Assembly (NCBI GenBank): GCA_905479925.1
Contig: CAJQOL010000009.1
Span: 1-64,000, forward strand
From: an uncultured Kangiellaceae bacterium
Lineage (GTDB): Bacteria > Pseudomonadota > Gammaproteobacteria > Enterobacterales > Kangiellaceae
DNA: 64,000 bases
Direction: 5' to 3'
Shown here: positions 1 through 7,380 of the stretch, one piece after another
How the letters are laid out: every line of letters starts with the position of its first letter
How positions within the stretch are numbered: position 1 is the first letter of the stretch
Program-made: the position numbers and the translations under genes
Notes under the pieces: model-generated
The model's database searches: none
Told to the model about the DNA's origin: nothing
The model's input: only the letters and a program-made list of their open reading frames with translations

Positions 1-79
1 ATGAATCACCTTTCTTCCAGCGGTCCCACATGAGAGATTTTTGTTTTTCAGTGTAATATATTCTGGGTCTTTGCTTCAT
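1..79 (-). CDS. IS30-family transposase, N-terminal fragment (runs off the window)
   Basis: Reading leftward from an ATG at 79, the first 26 codons give MKQRPRIYYTEKQ and then a segment with the motif LMWDRWKKGDS. This matches the N-terminus of IS30-family transposases, where a helix-turn-helix region binds the terminal repeats ahead of the DDE catalytic core. The GGAG at 92-89 on the minus strand is a reasonable ribosome binding site. Only the N-terminus is in the window, so it cannot be told whether the transposase is intact. The family call rests on this short but characteristic start. Confidence 0.75.
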   Translation of the reverse strand, partial: MKQRPRIYYTEKQKSLMWDRWKKGDS

Positions 80-137
80 AATCAACACTCCTGTTCTTTT
101 TTAAGAATAGCAGTGTTGCGTCGACCGGTTGAATTCA
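1..137 (-). mobile_element. IS30-family insertion sequence, 5' end (cut by window edge)
   Basis: The window opens inside an insertion sequence. It holds the first codons of an IS30-type transposase and, just outside, an AT/GC-mixed terminal stretch at about 112-137 (AGTGTTGCGTCGACCGGTTG on the plus strand, then AATTCA). This resembles the inverted repeats I associate with IS30 elements. The outer boundary is estimated, because the other end lies outside the window and no target duplication can be seen. Confidence 0.7.
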
Positions 138-328
138 CAAGATGTAGCGTGCTCTAAGATAACTGAGTGTCCGCTTATTCGGAGAACTTTTCAAATGCCT
201 AAATCTGCGAACAATTGCAATGCAATACTCAGCGAAAAGTACCACAGTTGATGAAAATTTGATTATTTTTATCGTTTAGAAAAATCTTAGTGATAGACGT
301 TATTGACCTGCAAAGGCGCCGTATACGA

Positions 329-706
329 TTACGGCCACTGAATAGTTGGAATAAACTGAAGCTCTTCATCTGGATATTTCTCGGCTAACTCTTCCGCGAC
401 TTTGTCTCTTATTGTCAATTTATCATCCCGGTCAACACCATATTTAAGCGCTAAAAGCCTATAATCTTCTTCACTTAATCTTATGGTTAATTTAGCTGGC
501 GCTATTTTTTCCCGCAGCATTAGCCCTAGGACTTGCCTAGCTTTTTCCGAGGGAGTTATATCTTCCACTGCGGCTTCTATGGTGAGTTTCTTTCGCCCAT
601 TAACGGACAAATCAACCGCTATCTGTTTTGTTTTACCAGTGGTGGAAGCAGAGATTAATGAGTTAAATATCTCTTGTGTTATAAATTTTTTATCCTTCCT
701 AGCCAT
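329..706 (-). CDS. Hypothetical protein of 125 residues
   Basis: I do not recognise this protein. The start is set at the ATG at 706 (MARKDKKFITQ), because GGAGGAC lies a few bases upstream; a longer reading to 778 has no such site. The protein is soluble, mixed-charge and has no signal peptide or membrane segment. The C-terminal half (KLTIRLSEEDYRLLALKYGV, then a Lys/Glu-rich helix) looks like a helical domain and slightly recalls small DNA-binding or antitoxin-like proteins, but no family motif is clear. It lies between an IS30 element and a DsbA-family gene, so it may be accessory DNA. A short AT-rich leader precedes it. Confidence 0.65.
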   Translation of the reverse strand: MARKDKKFITQEIFNSLISASTTGKTKQIAVDLSVNGRKKLTIEAAVEDITPSEKARQVLGLMLREKIAPAKLTIRLSEEDYRLLALKYGVDRDDKLTIRDKVAEELAEKYPDEELQFIPTIQWP

Positions 707-778
707 TAAGGTCCTCCAAAAAAACGAGTAGTTTTTTATCTCAAAGCGACTATATCTGTAGAGCCAATAAACATACAC

Positions 779-1105
779 CTTTGATATTTAATGTCAAACG
801 AATCAAGCACAGAAGTAAGGATAACCTGAGCGGAACGGTGGAGGCGGTAGACTTCTCCCGACAAACGGGCACTTGGAAATATGATTTAGAGAGGAGATAT
901 GGGTTAGAGGGGGATATGGTTTAGAAGAGGCGCTATATAATGGGATCTGCCTGATGCCGAGACAATATGAGACGATATAAGACCGGCATATACAGAGACA
1001 CTGAACTACTAGAGCTAATTTAGAAACTTAATTTAGAGAGCTAATTTTTGAGGCCTTATTGCTCTCAAGGTTTACACGCCCGATACTCGCAACAAAGCTA
1101 ATCGA
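779..1105. other. Intergenic stretch without a recognised gene
   Basis: No open reading frame with a credible start, no hairpin followed by a T-run and no tRNA-like fold were seen. It carries purine-rich short runs (GAGGCGGTAGAC, GAGAGGAGATATGG). The promoter for the leftward 125-residue gene should lie in its left part, but no clear -35/-10 pair was found. Confidence 0.5.
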
Positions 1106-1792
1106 CTAACACCAGCTAGCCTGTTTTCCGCCACCTTCAGATAACAGTTCCTGAACGTTGGCTTTCATTATTTTATAACCGACATTGCCAAACAATTTTT
1201 GTCGATTATTATTCAGCACATAAGTCGGGCTGCCCTCTAGCTTATGTTTGTCCTTCATTTCCATTTCCGAAGTAAACAGACTCATTGCAGAACCATCATT
1301 TAATTGCGCTTCAATAGCAGCACGGTTGATGCCATTTTGTTGAGCAATATCAAAAAGGACAGCCATATCACTGATATCTCGGGCATCTCTAAAAAATGCC
1401 AGTCTGACTTGCCACTCCATAAGTTTTAGTAGCTCTTTATTCTCTTTGGTCTCGGAATTAGAATCAAGCAGCTGAATAGCTTTTAAGAACAGATGCGCAT
1501 TGCCAGAGGTCTTGGGTCGACAAATTTTCCAGATATCACGATTAATAGCAACATGCGGGAATTGCTTTCCTATTTCAATCACATGCTGATTGAAACCCGC
1601 ATAGCCCCCACGGTCGGCCCAGCCCTCTCCAATGCGGGTAGCGGTATCACCAAATAACGTCACGTGAAAAGGTGTCACTTCAATCTTGTCACTAAAGGTC
1701 TCTTTTAACGTTTCTAGCCTGATTTGAGCCACATAAGCCCAAACGCAGAGTACGTCTGAGTAATAAGAAATCTCAATTTTCTTTTTTAACAT
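1106..1792 (-). CDS. DsbA-family oxidoreductase, FrnE/HCCA-isomerase-like, single-cysteine active site
   Basis: The 228-residue protein has the start IEISYYSDVLCVWAY, which is the beta-alpha opening of the DsbA-like thioredoxin fold in FrnE and 2-hydroxychromene-2-carboxylate isomerase proteins. The rest fits that family: a helical insertion in the middle and a C-terminal segment with GSPTYVLNNNRQKLFGNVGY, the cis-proline-containing strand. Members often have CPWC at the active site. Here the motif is CVWA, so the resolving cysteine is gone and a dithiol exchange cycle at this site is unlikely. There is one more cysteine at the very C-terminus (ASWC). No signal peptide is present, so it should act in the cytoplasm. 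A GST-like or isomerase role is possible; the substrate cannot be named. Confidence 0.8.
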   Translation of the reverse strand: MLKKKIEISYYSDVLCVWAYVAQIRLETLKETFSDKIEVTPFHVTLFGDTATRIGEGWADRGGYAGFNQHVIEIGKQFPHVAINRDIWKICRPKTSGNAHLFLKAIQLLDSNSETKENKELLKLMEWQVRLAFFRDARDISDMAVLFDIAQQNGINRAAIEAQLNDGSAMSLFTSEMEMKDKHKLEGSPTYVLNNNRQKLFGNVGYKIMKANVQELLSEGGGKQASWC

Positions 1793-2012
1793 TTTCTTGC
1801 CCTAGTCAAAACCTAAACCATGCCTTACAGCGGTACTTAAGCGCCATTTCAGCGGCATTTGCATCATTTAATCTGGACGGCTAGTGTCGCATAACCAATG
1901 GAAAGGCCATTGATCTAGGGCAAAAACTCAAGCGGAATTGTTAAATAGTAAGCAAACGCAGGGAACGACTGGGTAGTTTACAAACGTCGGAAGTGATTAG
2001 AGAATACATCGA

Positions 2013-2045
2013 AATTAAAAAGGGCCCCATCAGCAAAAGACCCTT
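2013..2045 (-). terminator. Rho-independent terminator of sfsA
   Basis: On the minus strand AAGGGTC pairs with GGCCCTT (one G-U pair) around an 11-13 nt loop, followed by TTTTTAATTT. It sits about 40 bases past the sfsA stop codon. Confidence 0.75.
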
Positions 2046-2080
2046 ACCCATGCGACGGTTTGGTTTGGTTTGGTTATGTT

Positions 2081-2833
2081 TTATATGCAAAAAGGAATGG
2101 AATGGGACACCTTAATGGATGTTGGCGTAATCTCAGTACAATAGGCAATAACTTCAACACCGTTACTAAGCGCCTCTTTAATCAGTTGCGCATAATCAGG
2201 GTCGATTGACTGAGCAATTTCAACCGTTTCAATACCGGTATGCTGGACCAGAAAAAATAGAATCGCTCGATGTCCCTGTGAAGCGCAATGCATTAGTTCG
2301 CGAATATGCTTCTGACCACGTGTTGTTACCGCATCGGGAAAACAACCTTTCGCGCGACCTTCATTATCTTTGACTTCATTTAGATGACCGTTTTCATCGG
2401 GTATTCCTTTTAAGGTAACGCTCTTTACTTCGATATAGGTTTTAGATTGTTTACTGTCGGTAACTAAAATATCGATACGGCTATTTTCTTCTCCGTATTT
2501 AACTTCCGTTTCAACCGCTTCAACATCAGACAGCTCAGTGATTTTACCCTCGGAAATAGCATCAAAGACCAAGCGATTGGCTCCTTGAGAATTTATACCA
2601 ATAAACTCCCCGGCAGGGTTTTCAGCCAGCACCCAGGTATAACGATACTTTCGTTTCAAGTTTTGGCTATCTTGCAACCAAACGTTCCAGCCGGGTTGCC
2701 AACAATTTTTCATTGAACCAGTATTTGGGCAGTGGGCGGTGAAGCTGCCCTTGCTTGGATGTTCTACATCCGCTAAGAATCGCTTGTATCGTTTAACAAG
2801 GGTAGCTTTTTCTAGGGGAGGATCAAAAATCAT
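2081..2833 (-). CDS. sfsA: SfsA, DNA-binding protein / nuclease-like
   Basis: This 250-residue protein matches SfsA along its whole length. It has the opening FDPPLEKATLVKRYKRFLAD, the HCPNTGSM segment, RIDILVTDS with the acidic residues, YIEVKSVTL and the FPDAVTTRGQKH motif. SfsA has an OB-like DNA-binding N-terminus and a C-terminal PD-(D/E)XK nuclease-like fold; E. coli SfsA was first found as a maltose-metabolism stimulator. The D-x-L and E-V-K residues are the expected metal-site set. The ATG at 2833 is preferred over a GTG three codons earlier, since it gives the family N-terminus; neither has a strong ribosome site. It is monocistronic, with its own terminator. Confidence 0.92.
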   Translation of the reverse strand: MIFDPPLEKATLVKRYKRFLADVEHPSKGSFTAHCPNTGSMKNCWQPGWNVWLQDSQNLKRKYRYTWVLAENPAGEFIGINSQGANRLVFDAISEGKITELSDVEAVETEVKYGEENSRIDILVTDSKQSKTYIEVKSVTLKGIPDENGHLNEVKDNEGRAKGCFPDAVTTRGQKHIRELMHCASQGHRAILFFLVQHTGIETVEIAQSIDPDYAQLIKEALSNGVEVIAYCTEITPTSIKVSHSIPFCI

Positions 2834-2992
2834 GTTGCTCACGGATTAGGTTAGAATCGGTTAGGATTGATTAAAATAAGGTTAATTAGAATTGAGTAAA
2901 TTAATAACCAGAAAGATAAGGGCCGAGAACATCGATTGTCAATGGCTATTAGTGGATAACTCAAAAAATAAATGAGCGTCTAATCAGTTGCG

Positions 2993-3076
2993 ATAGATTG
3001 TAGTGATGTCTTGTTGCGATAAATTGTTGTGATGTCTTGTTGTGATGTCTTGTTGTGACATATAGTTGTGATAAAT
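2993..3076. repeat. Short degenerate direct repeats (TTGTTGTGATGTC type)
   Basis: Between sfsA and the GGDEF gene the words GTGATGTCTTGTTG and GATAAATTGTTG recur in a head-to-tail array of about four imperfect 14-26 nt copies. The pattern looks like replication slippage. No gene, promoter or terminator is obvious here. Confidence 0.6.
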
Positions 3077-3097
3077 AAATTCGCAATTTCTATTGCG

Positions 3098-4339
3098 CTA
3101 TTCATAAAGCACAATATCTTGTCCCGCTTCCTGAGCTCTTTGAAGTAGCTCATCACAATCTTTGAGTAAAGACGTTAAACAACCCTCTTTCGATGTTTTG
3201 AGACCGACGCTGACTGTCATTGCTTTTTCTTGGTTATCAAAAACCAACGGTAAGTCTTTTATGCGTCTTCTAAAAGCGTCTAATTGGTCAAAAGCATTTT
3301 GCGGTTCTACGTCTTTCAAAAAAACCACATATTCAGAACCATTTAAACGCCCGGTTAAAGCATCATCGAAACCAGCTTCTAGGCGACTAGCAAATTCCTT
3401 AACCAATATATCTCCATAAGCATGATAAACATTATTAAACTCTTTAAAGTTATCCACTTCTAAAATAGCCACAGCGTAACCACTGTCATTTTTTATGCAT
3501 TGGTCAATTGATTTTTCAGCCGCTTGGTAGAAATAACGTCGGTTATATAAACCGCTTAGGTAATCGCGATTTGCTGAGTCTCTAATTTGTTCGATTGCCT
3601 CTAACGATTCGATGTTATGCATAATTCGGCAATAGAATTCTTCTTGTATGAAAGGTTTTCTAAGAAAATCATTAGCGCCATTTTTAATAAATTTTGCAGA
3701 CAAGGACGCATTGCCATCACCGGATAAACCAATAATAGTTAAATCCTGCTTATCGTATTTGCCTCTAATCAGTTTAACGAGTTCAAATCCGTCAACGTCA
3801 GGCATGTTGTAATCGGTAATGACTAACCTTATATCTGGATTATCGATTAATTGCCGGATGGCATTTTTGGCGCCATCGGCTTCTACAACTTGAAAGCGAT
3901 ACTTATTGAGTAGGTTAGAACATTGCTTACGCGCAACTAAAGAATCATCAACCACTAACACCTTAATCCGGTGGTTTCGGTTTAATCGGTTCATCAGTTT
4001 TAGTGCATAATTATAGGAATAACGGCTTTCTTTTATGACGTAATCAACTATGCCTTTCTCGTAGAGCGCATCTCGTCGCTTTTCATCGTAGGTGGCTGTT
4101 AGCACGATGGTTGGTATTTTGTTTTTTAGCACCAGATCAACAACTTCACCGTTGGGCGCGTCAGGCAGATTTAAATCGACCACCGCGGCAAAATAATCAC
4201 CTGGAGCTTTTACCACTAAAGCTTCTGCTTGGGCGTAATCTTCAGCAAAATCTGCGTCGAATTCACCGCTATCGCCAATCAGCCGCTTCATAATTTTTAA
4301 GACCATTGAGCTGTCTTCAACAATTAAGATCTTTTTCAT
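3098..4339 (-). CDS. Response regulator REC-REC-GGDEF with a degenerate GGDEF active site
   Basis: The 413-residue protein has two receiver domains and a GGDEF domain. REC1 spans residues 3-118 (phospho-acceptor Asp55 in VVDLNLP). REC2 spans about 126-245 (Asp176 in ITDYNMP, with a DD pair at 131-132 and Lys228 in RKPF). GGDEF spans about 255-413. The GGDEF domain keeps its fold landmarks (DYLSGLYNRRYF, VDNFKEFNN, YGD). The signature, however, reads NGSEY at 333-337 instead of GG(D/E)EF, so the catalytic acidic residue is Ser and the first Gly is Asn. A diguanylate cyclase activity is therefore doubtful; it may be a GTP-binding or purely protein-binding output. No I-site RxxD was found. Start ATG is supported by GAGGGGAA. 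No EAL domain is present. Confidence 0.88.
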   Translation of the reverse strand: MKKILIVEDSSMVLKIMKRLIGDSGEFDADFAEDYAQAEALVVKAPGDYFAAVVDLNLPDAPNGEVVDLVLKNKIPTIVLTATYDEKRRDALYEKGIVDYVIKESRYSYNYALKLMNRLNRNHRIKVLVVDDSLVARKQCSNLLNKYRFQVVEADGAKNAIRQLIDNPDIRLVITDYNMPDVDGFELVKLIRGKYDKQDLTIIGLSGDGNASLSAKFIKNGANDFLRKPFIQEEFYCRIMHNIESLEAIEQIRDSANRDYLSGLYNRRYFYQAAEKSIDQCIKNDSGYAVAILEVDNFKEFNNVYHAYGDILVKEFASRLEAGFDDALTGRLNGSEYVVFLKDVEPQNAFDQLDAFRRRIKDLPLVFDNQEKAMTVSVGLKTSKEGCLTSLLKDCDELLQRAQEAGQDIVLYE

Positions 4340-4933
4340 TATTCCCCTCGAGCTATAAGGGCAGACTTATATAGCCCTTAGTATTGCATACTCGTTTATT
4401 TCAGTTTCTGACTTTGAAAACAAGTATAGTCAAGAACCTTGATTCCTGCTTTTTTCTGACACTTCAGTACTAATGCAAGGGTTTGAAATATCTCAATTTA
4501 ACGGTTAAAGCGGCTTTTGAGTCATGTTGCAGCGCAATTTTATTCATCATTGGAGCAAATTCCAGCGGTGAGATTAATAAATTAATAGAACATATAAAAA
4601 TAAATAAAGATTAGCTAAAAAAACTGCCGAAAAAGGGAATGATTATTGACCAATAAAACACGCCAGATGCCAATAATTTACTGCGCTAAGGCAATTTTTA
4701 GCGCTAAATTCATTAACAATCAAAACAAAGCATCGCAAAGAAAATGGCGATTAAATGCCGCCAACTGGTTAGACCACAGTCCTCCGATCATTGCTTTACA
4801 ACCGCTATTTGATTGGTTTAGCTTGTTTGGGCCGATTTGATTATCACGGAAAGACGGGTAGGACCGAATCAAGCAGTTAGGCGTATTCACCTTAAAAAGA
4901 AAAATTCTAATTAATCAACTAAGGAAATTCGCT
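4340..4933. other. 594-bp intergenic stretch between divergent genes
   Basis: This is the shared upstream region of the leftward GGDEF gene and the rightward lipase-like gene. It is AT-rich. A 64-codon reading frame from a TTG at 4646 has no ribosome site and no protein-like pattern. The lipase gene's ribosome site (AAGGAA at 4920-4925) is clear. Promoters must lie here but no confident -35/-10 pair is visible. Confidence 0.5.
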
Positions 4934-7072
4934 ATGATCAATAAAAAATTAATCGCAGCAGTTTGTTTGTCACTGACTGCCGCATCAACTTCCGCGCTGA
5001 CTAGTACCCCAAAACACGTTGCTGTAGCCCCTGAAAATGCCGCCAAACAAAAACTCGTTAGCGCGCAACAGCAAGGGATCTTTAGTCATTCCACCATGAT
5101 GCCCGTCTACCTGTCTAAAAGCACTAACCGACTAGCGACAAATGATTCCGTCAGCTTATCGCTGCCGTTTGATGGTGAACAACAGGGCTCTTTAATTTTT
5201 CTATCGCCAAATGCTGAGCAATGGCAAGTATCTATTGCCGATAGCCAAGGTAAGTTACTGGCTAATGAGCAACAACAGACATTAAAACGACTGGCATCCG
5301 AGTCTATTTCTATTGGTCAACAGGATTTTAAAGGCAGGCAATTTCCAATGGCTGGTGCCAGCAAAGGGACCTTGAACATTACCATTTCGTCTACAAAACA
5401 AAAAGCTAGTCAGGCGACCAACAGCCTTGGCAAACAACCAAAAAAACTATCACAAAACGGTCTCGTTGATAACAATCAACCAATCGGATTTTTAATGTTT
5501 AAAGGTGACGTTAATTTTAAACTCTATTCCCATTTAGATAACAATTACACCACCTTAGGCAGTCAACTGAACCTATCAGCCTATATGGTTAACGACTTCG
5601 GTCAATCAACCAATCGACAAAAACAGCTTTCCCAGCAAGTCGCCAAAAACACCATCGATAGCGCTACGCTAACAATTACTTCGCCGAGTAATAAGACCCG
5701 CGTACTAAAACTATTAGACAATGGTCGTAACGGAGACAAACTGGCTGGAGACGGCCGTTTTGGCGCCAATCTTCCCACCAACGAAATTGGCAACTATACA
5801 ACGCAGCTTCAGGTAACCGGAATACGTCCAGATGGCTTTGCGTTTTCTAGGACAATTAACGATATCTATCCTATCGCGTCATCTCCGTATCAGTTTAAAG
5901 GCTCTAAAGCGTTATTATCTTTTGTTAAAAGTAACCAAACCCAGTTAAGCATTCCTGTCATTAGCGACCTAAGCGAACGTTCGGTTTATTTATCCGGCGA
6001 GGTTTGGGGAACTAACCAACAAGGCCAACTTCAGCTTGCCAGCTGGGTCGGCGGTTTAGCTTCGGCGAAATCAGCCAACAGGCAGACGTCACTGGATTTA
6101 AATTTTGATACCCGCTGGATTACTAGGCTGAATCTTAAGGCACCCTTTTATGTTCGCTCACTTCGCTTACAAGACGCCAACAATCATGTACCTGTGGCTA
6201 AAAGCAAACCTCTAAGCCTGCAGCTTAGCCACTCGGTATCCCGCAGCCTAAAACAGCAGTTTGGTTTCAACGGCAAGTTTGGTTACAACAGCATGTCAGG
6301 TCTCAACGGCAAGTCTGGTTTCAACAGCAATTCTAACTCGATTAGCCAAGCAATCACCGACGATATGCGTATGTCTAATGCTCCGGCAATTGCTGAAACG
6401 CAATCTAAGGCAACCAGTAACCCTAAACTGCTACTAGTTCATGGTTATTGCTCTAGCAGCGTTTGGAATACGGGCAACTTTAGTAATTCGGTAGAGTTTC
6501 AGGACTTTAGCAAAAACCGTAGTCACGAAGCGTTCGCACAACAAATTCTTAACTTTGGGAACTCCTATACTTCCTATGGAATAGTAGCCCACAGTCAAGG
6601 GGGAGCAGCGGCACTGCATTTATATAGTCGTTATTGGAGCGGTTTAGATTATGCTACCGGCGGTCGAATCATTCAGTCGGTCGGAACGCCATACCAAGGG
6701 ACGGCATTAGCGGGTAACCTTGCAATATTGGGAAGCATTTTTGGCGCGGGCTGCGGAACAAATACCGACTTAACCTATAGCGGTGCATCCAACTGGTTAT
6801 CAACTATCCCAAGCTGGGCTCGCTCTCAAGTTGATTATTACACCACGTCTTTCTCGACAAAGTGGTGGCGCTACGATTACTGCAATATTGCAACGGATTT
6901 ATTCCTTAACGATCCGGAAGATGGAACCACTGAGCAATGGGCAGGACAGCTAAGTGGCGCAGCCAATATGGGACACAAAAAAGGCTGGTGCCATACCAGA
7001 GGAATGAGAGATACCGCTCAATTCTTAGACTCTGGTCGAAATTCTTCAATGAATTCAAGGGCAGCACGCTAA
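4934..7072 (+). CDS. Secreted lipase-like alpha/beta hydrolase with long N-terminal beta-rich region
   Basis: The 712-residue protein starts with a signal peptide (MINKKLIAAVCLSLTAAS, cleavage near TSA-LT). Residues about 30-440 look like beta-sandwich modules, including a stretch with DNGRNGDKLAGDGRFGA that resembles the Asp/Gly-rich Ca-site loops of exported proteins. A short low-complexity region of FGFNGKFGYN-type repeats (about 447-468) leads to an alpha/beta hydrolase domain. The oxyanion motif is VHGYC at 502-506 and the nucleophile is Ser554 in AHSQGG, as in bacterial lipases and in conditioned-medium-factor-like proteins. The family's His is probably in NMGHKKGWCHT near the C-terminus. 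Several cysteines in the hydrolase domain suggest disulfides. It should be extracellular or periplasmic and act on an ester; the substrate is unknown. It is followed by its own terminator. Confidence 0.85.
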   Translation: MINKKLIAAVCLSLTAASTSALTSTPKHVAVAPENAAKQKLVSAQQQGIFSHSTMMPVYLSKSTNRLATNDSVSLSLPFDGEQQGSLIFLSPNAEQWQVSIADSQGKLLANEQQQTLKRLASESISIGQQDFKGRQFPMAGASKGTLNITISSTKQKASQATNSLGKQPKKLSQNGLVDNNQPIGFLMFKGDVNFKLYSHLDNNYTTLGSQLNLSAYMVNDFGQSTNRQKQLSQQVAKNTIDSATLTITSPSNKTRVLKLLDNGRNGDKLAGDGRFGANLPTNEIGNYTTQLQVTGIRPDGFAFSRTINDIYPIASSPYQFKGSKALLSFVKSNQTQLSIPVISDLSERSVYLSGEVWGTNQQGQLQLASWVGGLASAKSANRQTSLDLNFDTRWITRLNLKAPFYVRSLRLQDANNHVPVAKSKPLSLQLSHSVSRSLKQQFGFNGKFGYNSMSGLNGKSGFNSNSNSISQAITDDMRMSNAPAIAETQSKATSNPKLLLVHGYCSSSVWNTGNFSNSVEFQDFSKNRSHEAFAQQILNFGNSYTSYGIVAHSQGGAAALHLYSRYWSGLDYATGGRIIQSVGTPYQGTALAGNLAILGSIFGAGCGTNTDLTYSGASNWLSTIPSWARSQVDYYTTSFSTKWWRYDYCNIATDLFLNDPEDGTTEQWAGQLSGAANMGHKKGWCHTRGMRDTAQFLDSGRNSSMNSRAAR

Positions 7073-7104
7073 CCATTAGACACTAACTAACTCAGGTAAA
7101 CTCT

Positions 7105-7138
7105 AAAAAACGGGGGGAGCAATCCTCCCGTTTTTTTC
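7105..7138 (+). terminator. Rho-independent terminator of the lipase-like gene
   Basis: AAAAAACGGGGGGA pairs with TCCTCCCGTTTTTT across a GCAA loop (one G-T wobble in the stem) and runs into TTTTTTTCTTT. It lies 33 bases after the stop codon. Confidence 0.92.
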
Positions 7139-7380
7139 TTTAAACCGCCGGTGTCATAAACCTTTAATCAACCCAAATTATTATCAACCTCGATTTGTTT
7201 TTGATTACTGGATTGCAAAAGCCGCTCACTAATCCCTCTCCGCCCCTTTGAAGCAAAGCGAATAAAGGGCTTATTAATTGAAATTTAAGCATTATTAGTC
7301 TTTAATTGGTTCAGTTAATAGCGGTCATCTCCGCTAAATTATTGATATTTGGTCTATTAGGCCTTAATGAGACATCGTTT

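Noticed and set aside
3001-3076. Possible CRISPR-like array.
   Set aside because: Units are too short and there are no unique spacers; also no cas gene is in the window.
4646-4840. Plus-strand frame of 64 codons upstream of the lipase gene.
   Set aside because: TTG start without a ribosome site, and amino-acid content not protein-like.
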